From an uncultured Clostridia bacterium (lineage in GTDB: Bacteria > Bacillota > Clostridia > Lachnospirales > Lachnospiraceae): 36,462 nt of DNA. This document shows, piece by piece, positions 9,273 through 16,720 of this stretch. A program made the position numbers and the translations under genes. The stretch spans positions 1 through 36,462 of the forward strand of contig CALBKM010000002.1 of NCBI GenBank assembly GCA_937895705.1, in the 5' to 3' direction. The number at the start of each line of letters is the position of its first letter. Position 1 is the stretch's first letter. The notes below the pieces were generated by a model. It was not told the origin of the DNA. It searched no databases and was given only the letters and a program-made list of their open reading frames with translations.

Positions 9273-9280
9273 ATGTTTGT

Positions 9281-9376
9281 TTACTTACAAAACGTAAAAA
9301 CGAATGTAAGCAAAGCTATAAGAAAGAGTCCGAAGGACAACAAATCTTGAAAATCAAATTTGTTTCGATTCTTCAT
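9281..9376 (-). CDS. Holin-like type I toxin peptide, 31 aa
   Basis: The peptide has a short basic start (MKNRNKFDFQ) and one hydrophobic helix, LLSFGLFLIALLTFVFTF, ending in CK. This is the pattern of the putative holin-like toxin family (Hol_Tox) of Firmicutes, which includes type I toxins that insert in the membrane. The start at 9376 is preceded by GGAGGTGGAG. A consensus promoter lies upstream (9444-9472) and a shared terminator downstream. The leader carries the 14-mer that recurs inverted near 9200, so a read-through mRNA could pair its 5' and 3' ends and hide the ribosome-binding site. Family assignment is from sequence pattern; toxicity is inferred. Confidence 0.72.
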   Translation of the reverse strand: MKNRNKFDFQDLLSFGLFLIALLTFVFTFCK

Positions 9377-9443
9377 AAGCTCCACCTCCATTCTGTAAGA
9401 ATGAAGGTCAACCCACCCTGTAACACGATTGTTCCGTAAATTT

Positions 9444-9472
9444 ATTATAACACAACCAGAACAAATGTTCAA
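9444..9472 (-). promoter_or_regulatory. Promoter of the holin-like toxin gene
   Basis: Read on the minus strand, TTGAAC and TATAAT are separated by exactly 17 bases. The predicted start lies near 9437, giving a leader of about 60 nt before the toxin ATG. It is divergent from the plus-strand promoter at 9493-9521, with only 20 bases between the two -35 boxes. Confidence 0.8.
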
Positions 9473-9492
9473 CCAAAATTTTGAAAAATGTA

Positions 9493-9521
9493 TTGACATA
9501 TATTATATTGGTGGTTATAAT
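9493..9521 (+). promoter_or_regulatory. Perfect consensus sigma-A promoter
   Basis: TTGACA (9493-9498) and TATAAT (9516-9521) with a 17-base spacer match the ideal housekeeping promoter at every box position. It drives the short unit 9528-9690, which holds a 19-codon reading frame. Confidence 0.88.
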
Positions 9522-9570
9522 GGTCAGCGTAGTGATTAGTTTTTCTTTTTATGGTTAGGAGGCGATTTGT

Positions 9571-9630
9571 ATGACAATCTTATTTAAGTCGGATGTTGTA
9601 TCGGTCGCCGTAGCTCTGTCCAAGTTCTAA
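9571..9630 (+). CDS. 19-residue peptide ORF in its own short transcript
   Basis: The ATG at 9571 is preceded by TTAGGAGGCG, a near-perfect ribosome-binding site, and the frame stops at 9630. The peptide reads MTILFKSDVVSVAVALSKF. It sits between a perfect consensus promoter and a perfect terminator, giving a stand-alone RNA of about 160 nt. The peptide is moderately hydrophobic and I do not recognise it. It could be a small toxin, a leader peptide, or a decoy frame in a regulatory RNA. The last codons overlap a CTCTGT/ACAGAG hairpin (about 9614-9647). The expression signals are seen; any function is unknown. Confidence 0.5.
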   Translation: MTILFKSDVVSVAVALSKF

Positions 9631-9660
9631 TTGTACAGAGATTCTTTAGGTGAGTATTTA

Positions 9661-9687
9661 GGGCACGTCCGCGGACGTGCCCTTTTT
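9661..9687 (+). terminator. Intrinsic terminator of the 19-codon unit
   Basis: A perfect 22-base palindrome (9661-9682, GGGCACGTCCG and its complement) is followed directly by TTTTT. It ends the short transcript from the promoter at 9493. Confidence 0.92.
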
Positions 9688-9708
9688 GCGTGCAGGCAAA
9701 GTGAGCAT

Positions 9709-9745
9709 AGAAGAGATTTTGGAAACTTGTTTCCGAAAATCTCTG
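9709..9745. repeat. Inverted repeat upstream of the 88-bp repeats
   Basis: AGAGATTTTGGAAAC pairs with TTTCCGAAAATCTCT with a one-base bulge and a very short loop. Just before it, GCGTGCAGGC (9688-9697) is the reverse complement of GCCTGCACGC found inside each 88-bp repeat (first at 9815-9824). It marks the left edge of the repeat block. Confidence 0.6.
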
Positions 9746-9752
9746 ATTATGT

Positions 9753-10028
9753 GAACGCGCCCACGACTGAGCGACTGAAGGTCGCGAAGTGCGTGGGTGA
9801 AACGCGGAGCGTGGGCCTGCACGCAAATATCCAGTCATGTGAACGCGCCCACGACTGAGCGACTGAAGGTCGCGAAGTGCGTGGGTGAAACGCGGAGCGT
9901 GGGCCTGCACGCAAATATCCAGTCATGCGAACGCGCCCACGACTGAGCGACTGAAGGTCGCGAAGTGCGGGGGTGTAGATGCGAAGCACCGCCTGCACGG
10001 AAACCTCTAGTCACGCGAACGCGCCCAC
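9753..10028. repeat. 88-bp structured tandem repeat, three copies plus a partial fourth
   Basis: Copies begin at 9753, 9841, 9929 and (only the first 12 bases) 10017, a strict 88-base period. The first two copies are nearly identical; the third diverges in its second half. Each unit contains a stem CCCACG/CGTGGG enclosing GCGAC-TGAAG-GTCGC, then a second hairpin GCGTG-GGCCTG-CACGC. The period is not a multiple of three, and the reading frames crossing it shift at every copy, so it is not a coding repeat. The block is more GC-rich than its surroundings. It lacks the spacers of a CRISPR array. A structured RNA or a palindromic mobile repeat is the likeliest nature. Confidence 0.88.
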
Positions 10029-10217
10029 CATTCTTTTCAACCCCGATCTAAATAAGAATTTCTTTTTTATCCCAACAAAATCAGTAACGAAATCAAGTGA
10101 AACACACAGCAAGGAAGAGGTCACATGCGACTGGGCTCGGAGGAGGATTCCGAAAACGGATTCATGCTCTTTGCGGGATAACTCTGCCTTGCACACAAAC
10201 GAAAGGGGCAAGATACC
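10029..10217 (+). other. Gene-free leader before the ABC-ATPase operon
   Basis: About 190 bases with no credible reading frame. Possible pairing exists between GCAAGG (near 10090) and CCTTGC (near 10188), and GGATTCCG with CGGATTC (near 10148) with one mismatch. I could not match it to a known riboswitch. No clear promoter was found. Confidence 0.35.
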
Positions 10218-11996
10218 ATGAAACGATTGAAACAGAAAATTTTAAGTATGGAAACAAACACAAAGACCTATAAGGAGATGTATGAAGGACGGATGCTTGT
10301 ACATCCGTATCAGGGAACAATGGCACCTTATGAAGATATGGACAGCACTTACTACCGGGAGGACATCGGATACCGGATTGAGCGGACCCATAAGCTGGCC
10401 CAGGATAAGCCGACCATTACGATATCCATCCCTGTAAAGCATCTGGGAATTACGGAGATAAGTGTTGCCGGAGCGGATTATTGCCTGCGGGCATTTTTGC
10501 CGTACATTGATGAGTTAAACGAGCCGCTTTACAACCGGAACCGACCGGACAGTGAGAAGGGAAAGTATTATTGCTATCGTCCGGGTGGGGAAGTGCTGGC
10601 AAGAAATTCTGTGTATTTTAAGGTGTGTACGAAAAAGGATTATACCATCGGTAGCGGCGGTGCGGTATATCTGATACCGCCGGAGGAAGTGGGGGCACCG
10701 GAACTTTGCTTGTGTCTCATGATTCAAGTACAATTGCCGGAGCGGAATCTTCGGAAGACACTGCGGATGCTGACCCAGGAACTGCCGGATACGGTGGACC
10801 GGTATATTGCAGAGTTTAAGCAACATGAGTATGCGGATGCATTGGAACTGGAACAGCTGCAGAAGGACATCCGCAAATGGCTGAAGAAGAGTCCTTATTG
10901 CGCTTTTCTTGCCAACGGAGGAATTTTGCCAAGGGAGGGCGGAAATGATTTGCCGATGCAGGGAGCGGTTCCGTTTCAGAGTGTACCGGAGGATGAAATA
11001 GAAGTGTGCGGAGTCAAAGGCATGGGCATTAAACGGGGTGTAACCGTGGTTACCGGAGGCGGATATTCGGGAAAATCCACCCTGCTTGAGGCGATTTCCG
11101 CCGGAATCTATAACCACGCATGGGGTGACGGAAGAGAGCTTTGTATTACGGATGCTACCGCCATGGGAATTATGGCGGAAGACGGACGAAGCGTGAAAAA
11201 TGTAAACATTGCGCCCTTTATCAAATGGATACCGGGACAGGAAACGATGCACTTTTCCACGGAACGGGCCTCCGGTTCTACCTCCCAGGCTGCAAATATC
11301 ATGGAGGCGGTAAGCATGGGAAGCAGACTCCTTCTCATTGACGAGGATCGGAGCGCGACGAACTTTATGATTCGGGATGCCCGAATGCGGGAACTGGTAA
11401 AGAAGGAGCCCATTACGCCTTTTACGGAACGGGTACGGGAGTTATATGAAAGGTCGGGCGTATCCACCGTGCTTGTGATTGGAGGAAGCGGCGAATATTT
11501 GTCGGTAGCTGACCGGGTGTATCTGATGGAGGACTACCGGATACATAACGTAACAGAAGATGCGAAACGGCTGGGAGAGGCGATTGATGTGCCACAACCG
11601 GCAGAGCCGGCGGACTGGAAGCAAAACCGTATCTTAAACAGAGAAGGTTTTACTTCCTTTGTACCGGAAACCGGCATGGAGCGCCTTGCGGTAACGGATG
11701 TAGGAATTATTTATGTGGGCGAAGAAGCCATAGATTTACGGATGTTGTCGGGCCTCATTACCCAGGCGCAGCGAAATGCGGTGGGATTTTTGATACGATA
11801 TCTGGAGGTGTCCTTAAACGAAACGAAGTTTGATGTTGGAATGAAGTTGGAGGCGCTGTATCGAAGAATGGAAACAGAAGGCTTTGATTGTATCTTTTCC
11901 AATTATTTTACGGACTGTGAGCGATTTATGGATTTGCCGCGAAAGGAAGATGTACTGGCTGCGGTGAACCGGATGAGGAAGGTGAAGTTTTTATGA
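10218..11996 (+). CDS. ABC-class ATPase (ABC_ATPase family), copy 1
   Basis: A 592-residue soluble protein of the predicted ABC-class ATPase family (PF09818), which has no membrane partner. The N-terminal half is the family-specific domain. The P-loop GGGYSGKST lies near residue 280, a signature-like SGSTSQAANIMEA near 352, Walker B LLLIDEDRSATN near 372, and GGSGEYLSVADRV near 425. A trypanosome relative, MRB1590, binds RNA, so nucleic-acid handling is one idea, but the bacterial role is unknown. The gene overlaps the next one by 4 bases (ATGA). AGGGG precedes the ATG. It is paralogous to the gene at 12585. Confidence 0.88.
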   Translation: MKRLKQKILSMETNTKTYKEMYEGRMLVHPYQGTMAPYEDMDSTYYREDIGYRIERTHKLAQDKPTITISIPVKHLGITEISVAGADYCLRAFLPYIDELNEPLYNRNRPDSEKGKYYCYRPGGEVLARNSVYFKVCTKKDYTIGSGGAVYLIPPEEVGAPELCLCLMIQVQLPERNLRKTLRMLTQELPDTVDRYIAEFKQHEYADALELEQLQKDIRKWLKKSPYCAFLANGGILPREGGNDLPMQGAVPFQSVPEDEIEVCGVKGMGIKRGVTVVTGGGYSGKSTLLEAISAGIYNHAWGDGRELCITDATAMGIMAEDGRSVKNVNIAPFIKWIPGQETMHFSTERASGSTSQAANIMEAVSMGSRLLLIDEDRSATNFMIRDARMRELVKKEPITPFTERVRELYERSGVSTVLVIGGSGEYLSVADRVYLMEDYRIHNVTEDAKRLGEAIDVPQPAEPADWKQNRILNREGFTSFVPETGMERLAVTDVGIIYVGEEAIDLRMLSGLITQAQRNAVGFLIRYLEVSLNETKFDVGMKLEALYRRMETEGFDCIFSNYFTDCERFMDLPRKEDVLAAVNRMRKVKFL

Positions 11997-12595
11997 GAAT
12001 TATAGAGTATTTTGAACAAACAAACGAGATGAAAAAATCCCTACGGGAGCAGATTGTACAGGATGACTGGCGGGCGGCAAAGTATCTGTACGAAATGCTG
12101 GAGGCAGGGGTGTTGAAGGAACGGTACGGGGAAAGTACGAGGCTTTTGTTGCTGGTGGAGGATGGCCCAAAGGAGACTTCGGAAGAGGCCTTGCAGAGGT
12201 TGTCGGGAGGTGATGAGCCGGGAGGAATGCATACGTCGGAACTGCTTGCCTTCTGCACATTGGCGGAACGGGATGAAATCGTGGTGGAAGAAACGGAACA
12301 GGGCATGAAACCGTGGATTGGGTTTGTGTATACCTATCCTACGCATCGGGGAAACCGTTATTCGGAAAAGCTGATTCAACATGCCTGCGAACTTGCCGGG
12401 AGCGATGGGTATGAGAAGGTGTATCTTTCCTCTAACGAAGTCGGGCTGTACGAGAAGTACGGATTTGTTTTTCTGAAAAAGCTCCACAACTTATGGGGAG
12501 AGGAAACGCAGGTGTTTGAAAGAAAACTAAGATATGAAGGTCAAGTTGTGGATGCAACGAAAGAAAAGGGGGCTGATAGCTGCAATGATGATTAG
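11993..12595 (+). CDS. GNAT-family N-acetyltransferase
   Basis: A 200-residue protein with the acetyl-CoA-binding region YPTHRGNRYSEKLIQHA (about residues 113-129) and the C-terminal GNAT strand-helix YLSSNEVGLYEKYGF (about 143-157). It begins inside the stop codon of the first ABC-class ATPase and ends 11 bases inside the second, so translation of all three is coupled. The substrate is unknown. The tight packing suggests it acts with, or on, the ATPases or their target. The N-terminal 60 residues are helical and charged. Confidence 0.87.
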   Translation: MRIIEYFEQTNEMKKSLREQIVQDDWRAAKYLYEMLEAGVLKERYGESTRLLLLVEDGPKETSEEALQRLSGGDEPGGMHTSELLAFCTLAERDEIVVEETEQGMKPWIGFVYTYPTHRGNRYSEKLIQHACELAGSDGYEKVYLSSNEVGLYEKYGFVFLKKLHNLWGEETQVFERKLRYEGQVVDATKEKGADSCNDD

Positions 12596-14336
12596 AAATG
12601 ATTCTATGGAAAGAATAAGAGACTTAAAGAAGGTATTACGTTCCAACGGACAACAATACTTAAACGGAAAACCGGTTTCCTATTTGTTAAGCAGATGGAG
12701 AGAAACCTACGAGTATGTGGACGGAATTACCGTAAAATTCGTACCGCTGAATCCGAAGTATCCGGCCAATGTGGCGATGTATATTAATCTGGATGCGGAT
12801 GTTCTTGGAATAGAGAACGAGGAAATTAACCGATATCCGGCATTTTTTGAGGATTACCTGCTGCGGTATTACAGTCATTTGTTTGAAGAACTGAGCGAGA
12901 AGTACACCACAAACAACAAACTGGAGCGTCTGTTATCGAAAATCCAGTGTCAGAAACCGGATTGCCGGATTCTGAGGCGGAGCGGACTGCTTTACAATAA
13001 GGAGATGCATGCCTTTGTGCTGAAGTTGTTTGTGCTGTTTCCGACGGGAGCCGGAGTGTCCGTTCTCGGAGAACGAATCAGCCGGATGATAACGGATATT
13101 TTAAAGACGGTAGAAGATGGCGGTGCATTCCTCGATAAGGCAGAACTACGCGAGAGACTGGTTGTTTATAAGAAACAGATGACGTTACGAACTTTTTGCC
13201 GGGAAAATGGATATGTGGCATTTGTGGCGGACGGAAGTATTCTCCCGAGAAAGGGAGACAGCGAGGAACCGTTGGAGACGGCAGTGCCGTTCGTGTCGCC
13301 GGAACGTCTGCGGGTGACGGTGCCTATGGAGGACGGAAGGTCGCTTTCCGGTATGGGTATTCCGAAGGGAATCACGGTGATCACCGGGGCCGGATTTTCC
13401 GGAAAAACCACCTTGTTGGAGGCAATGGAGGCCGGAATATACAATCATGTGCCGGGGGACGGTAGGGAGTTTGTGGTGGCGGAACAAAGTCTTGCGGTAA
13501 CAAATGCAGAGGACGGAAGATATGTGGCTAATGAAGACATTTCCATGTTTTTTTCGGAGATTCCGTTTCAGGATATTCGGAACTTTACCACAAAGCATGC
13601 CAGCGGAAGCATTTCCCAGGCGGCCAATATTATTGAGGCCATTGCGGGAGACAGCCGTCTTTTGACCATTGACGAGGATAAGAGTGCCACAAACTTTATG
13701 ATTCGCGATGAACTGATGCGGAGGATTGTGAAAAACGAAGTAATCATTCCGTTTACGGACAGAATCCGCAGTATTGCGGAGCAGAAGGAGGTGTCGGTGA
13801 TTCTTGTTATCGGCGGTTCGGGAGAGTACTTAAAGATTGCGGATACGGTGTTGCTCATGCATCAATATGCGGCAACGGATGTGACCGGAGAAGTAAAAGC
13901 ACTAAACGTATCTGTTTCCGAAGGAATGTGTCCGGAATTTACAGAAAGTAAAAGAACCGTGCTGTTGACGGGAGAAGGAACGAAATCCTTGTTGTTGCAG
14001 ACTGTTTGCACAGAAGATAGTAAAAAGATAATCTGCGGAGAGTATTCCGCAGATATGACAGCGGTAACCTCTTTAAAGACCAATGAACAGCTGCATTCTC
14101 TTGCCCGGGTGATGCGAAGCATGCTTTCGAAGGAGGAAGAAAGCGAGGAGCGTTTGTGTGCCATAGGTGAGGAATATGCCGAACGGTTATTTGAGGAATT
14201 GGAAGAGGAACAGACGACATCAAATCCGGTGTATCGCGGCTGGTGGTTTGACGAAATACGAAAGGAGGAAATCCTTATGTGTGTGAACCGGGCGCGGGGA
14301 ATTTGCTTTGGAGGAGACGAGGTCACCCCTTTGTGA
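12585..14336 (+). CDS. ABC-class ATPase (ABC_ATPase family), copy 2
   Basis: A paralogue of the gene at 10218, about 583 residues from the ATG at 12585; this start is chosen because AAAAGGGGG lies upstream and because an upstream in-frame ATG at 12534 would give an unusually deep overlap. The P-loop GAGFSGKTTL, the SGSISQAANIIEA signature-like segment, Walker B LLTIDEDKSATN and GGSGEYLKIAD all match copy 1. The N-terminal domains are more diverged than the ATPase cores, so the two copies may bind different partners or form a heteromer. It ends the three-gene unit. Function is unknown. Confidence 0.86.
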   Translation: MMIRNDSMERIRDLKKVLRSNGQQYLNGKPVSYLLSRWRETYEYVDGITVKFVPLNPKYPANVAMYINLDADVLGIENEEINRYPAFFEDYLLRYYSHLFEELSEKYTTNNKLERLLSKIQCQKPDCRILRRSGLLYNKEMHAFVLKLFVLFPTGAGVSVLGERISRMITDILKTVEDGGAFLDKAELRERLVVYKKQMTLRTFCRENGYVAFVADGSILPRKGDSEEPLETAVPFVSPERLRVTVPMEDGRSLSGMGIPKGITVITGAGFSGKTTLLEAMEAGIYNHVPGDGREFVVAEQSLAVTNAEDGRYVANEDISMFFSEIPFQDIRNFTTKHASGSISQAANIIEAIAGDSRLLTIDEDKSATNFMIRDELMRRIVKNEVIIPFTDRIRSIAEQKEVSVILVIGGSGEYLKIADTVLLMHQYAATDVTGEVKALNVSVSEGMCPEFTESKRTVLLTGEGTKSLLLQTVCTEDSKKIICGEYSADMTAVTSLKTNEQLHSLARVMRSMLSKEEESEERLCAIGEEYAERLFEELEEEQTTSNPVYRGWWFDEIRKEEILMCVNRARGICFGGDEVTPL

Positions 14337-14374
14337 AAGGTCTCGGATTCTGTCCGGAATTTCGGCAGAAACTA

Positions 14375-14403
14375 TTGACTTTTTGTAGGGTTAATGATAC
14401 AAT
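14375..14403 (+). promoter_or_regulatory. Promoter of the substrate-binding lipoprotein gene
   Basis: TTGACT (14375-14380) and TACAAT (14398-14403) are separated by 17 bases. The predicted leader is about 100 nt. I looked for a T-box or tryptophan-responsive leader and saw none. Confidence 0.75.
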
Positions 14404-14510
14404 CTTTTGGGTAAAGAAAGACAAGCCAGCGATAAAGATTGATGAATAAGTCTGGGTCGTGAACCTTTGATTTTTTTAGACGAATAGATTCGGAAGCCAG
14501 GAGGAAGAAA

Positions 14511-15542
14511 ATGAGAAAGTTAGTAAAGAGATTGCTTTGTGCAACACTCGCGGTAGGAATGGTGTTCGGTACAGCGGCATGTAAGAAACCGGTAGAGGAA
14601 AAGCCGGAAGTTACCAATACCCCGGTAGCAACACAGGAACCGGAGAACACGATTAAGACCATCGGTATTTGTCAGTATGCGGATCACAGCGCATTAAACC
14701 AAAGCCGCGAGGGTATTTTGGAAGCTTTGAAGACTGCAGGTTTGGTAGAGGGTACGGATTTTGTGGTTGACTATCAGAATGCAGGTTTGGATAGTGCAAA
14801 GTGTGAGTCCATTGCAAAGGATTTTGTTGCAAAGGATGTTGATGTGATTTGCAGTATTGCTACCAATGCCGCTACGGCTTGTATGTCTGCTGCGGAAGGT
14901 AAGGATATTCCGGTGATTTATGCGGCTGTTACGGATCCGGAAAGTGCCGGTCTGACCAGCGGAAATGTTACCGGTACCTCCGACGAGCTCAGAATTGATG
15001 CACAGTTGAAGATGATTCGCGAGTTACAGCCGAGAGCGACGGCAATCGGTATTGTGTATTTCACCAACGAACCGAATGCGTCCTATGCAATCGGTGAGTA
15101 CAGCCTTCTCGGATTGGAGCATGGTTTTGTAATTCGTACCATCGGGGTAAGCTCTGTTGACGAAGTAAGCCGTGCGGTAGATACTTTGATTTCTTTGGGT
15201 GTAGATTGTTTCTCTACCGTAAGCGATAACGGTACCGCGTCCGTTCTTGCTTCCGTATTGGAAACTGCCAATATGTTCGGTTTCCCGGTTTACGGTTGTG
15301 ATAAGGGACAGGTAGAGATGGGCTGTGTAGCTTCTGCTGCAATCGATTATCATGAACTTGGCCTTGAGACCGGTGCTATGATTGCAGAGGTTTTAAAGGG
15401 AGAGACGTCCATTTCCGACATGAAGGCAAAGACAATTTATAAGTACAACCTTTACATCAATTCCGAAGCTCTTTCGAAGGCGGCGATTTCCGTGTCTGAT
15501 AAGATTAAGAAGACTGCAATTGATGTAAGTGTTCAGGAGTAA
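14511..15542 (+). CDS. ABC transporter substrate-binding lipoprotein (ABC_sub_bind / TrpX-like)
   Basis: A 343-residue protein with a lipoprotein signal; the lipidated cysteine is Cys24 in GTAACKK. A Pro/Glu-rich linker follows, then the two-lobed periplasmic-binding fold of the PF04392 family (IGICQYADHSALNQSREGI near residue 50, VIYAAVTDPESAGL near 137, GCDKGQVEMG near 260). Family members serve ABC importers, some of them for aromatic amino acids. No permease or ATPase gene is next to it here, so it may share a transporter encoded elsewhere. AGGAGG precedes the start, it has its own promoter, and a strong terminator follows. Ligand is unknown. Confidence 0.88.
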   Translation: MRKLVKRLLCATLAVGMVFGTAACKKPVEEKPEVTNTPVATQEPENTIKTIGICQYADHSALNQSREGILEALKTAGLVEGTDFVVDYQNAGLDSAKCESIAKDFVAKDVDVICSIATNAATACMSAAEGKDIPVIYAAVTDPESAGLTSGNVTGTSDELRIDAQLKMIRELQPRATAIGIVYFTNEPNASYAIGEYSLLGLEHGFVIRTIGVSSVDEVSRAVDTLISLGVDCFSTVSDNGTASVLASVLETANMFGFPVYGCDKGQVEMGCVASAAIDYHELGLETGAMIAEVLKGETSISDMKAKTIYKYNLYINSEALSKAAISVSDKIKKTAIDVSVQE

Positions 15543-15571
15543 AGTAAATAGGTTTGTTTATCAAATGAATT

Positions 15572-15603
15572 CCTGCCCGACATCTGTTCGGGCAGGTTTT
15601 TTG
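15572..15603 (+). terminator. Intrinsic terminator
   Basis: CCTGCCCGA pairs with TCGGGCAGG around a short loop and is followed by TTTTTT. It separates the lipoprotein gene from pncC. Confidence 0.92.
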
Positions 15604-15625
15604 CTTTATAGGAAACAGGAGGAGA

Positions 15626-16111
15626 ATGATGAAGAGAGTTTTGACGGAAGAGCGGGTAGTTGCAGTGTTGCAGGAAAAAGGATATCGTATCTCTTTTGCG
15701 GAGTCTTGTACGGGTGGGCTGTGTTCCGCAAGACTGGTAAGTGTGGCGGACGCATCCAAAGTGTTTGATGCCGGAGTGGTAACTTATGCGAATGAGGCGA
15801 AGATTAAGTATCTTGATGTGAAGCCGGAGACAATCGAACAGTACGGTGTAGTCAGTGAACCGGTAGCGGGTCAGATGGCAGAGGGTGTTGCAATGGCCCA
15901 GAAGGCTCAGGTTGGTGTGGGAGTTTCGGGAATTGCAGGCCCTGCCGGGGGGAGCAAGTTAAAGCCGGTGGGAACGGTTTGTTTCGGCTTTTATATAGAC
16001 GGCGAAGTGACGACGGTAACAAAACAGTTTGGTGACCTCGGAAGAAATGCAGTAAGAGAGGCGGCAACGGAGTATGTATTTGAGATGCTGGTAGAATTAT
16101 TGCAAAAGTAG
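15626..16111 (+). CDS. pncC: Nicotinamide-nucleotide amidase PncC (CinA C-terminal domain)
   Basis: A stand-alone CinA C-terminal domain of 161 residues that deamidates NMN to NaMN in the pyridine-nucleotide salvage cycle. The family motifs are present: AESCTGG near residues 25-31, VVTYANEAK near 50, and SGIAGPAGG near 100. The N-terminal domain of full-length CinA is absent, as in many bacteria. Two in-frame ATGs (15626 and 15629) follow AGGAGG; either can serve. A terminator lies upstream, so its transcription must start after 15603 or come from read-through. Confidence 0.92.
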   Translation: MMKRVLTEERVVAVLQEKGYRISFAESCTGGLCSARLVSVADASKVFDAGVVTYANEAKIKYLDVKPETIEQYGVVSEPVAGQMAEGVAMAQKAQVGVGVSGIAGPAGGSKLKPVGTVCFGFYIDGEVTTVTKQFGDLGRNAVREAATEYVFEMLVELLQK

Positions 16112-16184
16112 TCAGGTTGTAAGGCTGAAGCAGATATTCGCGAGGAAATTTGAAAAGATAGAAGATATTTGGGAGGAACAATAA

Positions 16185-16592
16185 ATGAGAGCATATGAAC
16201 ACAAAGTACAATATTACGAAACAGATAAAATGGGAATCGTGCACCATTCCAACTACATTCGATGGATGGAAGAAGCGCGGGTGGATTTTTTGGAGCAAAT
16301 CGGTTGGGGAATGGACAAGCTGGAAGCTCTGGGCATGGTATCTCCGGTAACGGGAGTGGATTGTAAGTACAAGGTGAGTACCAGATTTCCGGAAAGAATC
16401 CGGGTTGAAGTAGGGATAGAAGAATTTCGCGGCGTGAAGCTGAAATTAAGATATGCCATGTATAAGGAAGACGGGACCCTTGTCTGTGAGGGACATTCGG
16501 AGCATGGTTTCCTTGATACAAACGGAAAAATTATTTCCGTGAAGAAGGAGTTTCCGGAGTGCTATGCGGCGCTGATGGCGTATGCGCAGTAA
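16185..16592 (+). CDS. Acyl-CoA thioesterase, YbgC/FadM-type hotdog fold
   Basis: A 135-residue single hotdog domain. The 4-hydroxybenzoyl-CoA thioesterase-type motif YETDKMGIVHHSNYIRWMEE (residues 11-30) supplies the catalytic Asp and the hotdog helix. It would hydrolyse short or medium acyl-CoA (or acyl-ACP) thioesters in the cytoplasm. GGGAGG lies 7 bases before the ATG. It follows pncC by 73 bases on the same strand. The natural substrate cannot be told from sequence. Confidence 0.9.
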   Translation: MRAYEHKVQYYETDKMGIVHHSNYIRWMEEARVDFLEQIGWGMDKLEALGMVSPVTGVDCKYKVSTRFPERIRVEVGIEEFRGVKLKLRYAMYKEDGTLVCEGHSEHGFLDTNGKIISVKKEFPECYAALMAYAQ

Positions 16593-16720
16593 CGGATGTT
16601 ACAGTCCGGAGTGTTATTGTACGGATGAAATTACTTAGAGGATTTTGAGACGAAGAGGATTGTTATAAGGAGTGTTTGCAACGCCGTGTATATGAGGTAC
16701 GGAGAATCGGAGGCGATAGA

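Noticed and set aside
9584..9998. Minus-strand frames across the 88-bp repeats with repeated RTSRPSVAQSWARSH
   Set aside because: The period of 88 shifts the frame at each copy, there is no ribosome-binding site, and the peptides only reflect the DNA repeat.
9753..10028. CRISPR array
   Set aside because: Repeats are directly joined with no unique spacers, are far longer than CRISPR repeats, and no cas gene is present.
10041..10217. Riboswitch before the ABC-class ATPase operon
   Set aside because: Weak pairings only; no match to guanidine, PreQ1, cyclic-di-GMP or fluoride patterns that I know.
14404..14510. T-box leader for the TrpX-like gene
   Set aside because: No T-box consensus sequence, specifier hairpin or antiterminator could be found in the 100-nt leader.
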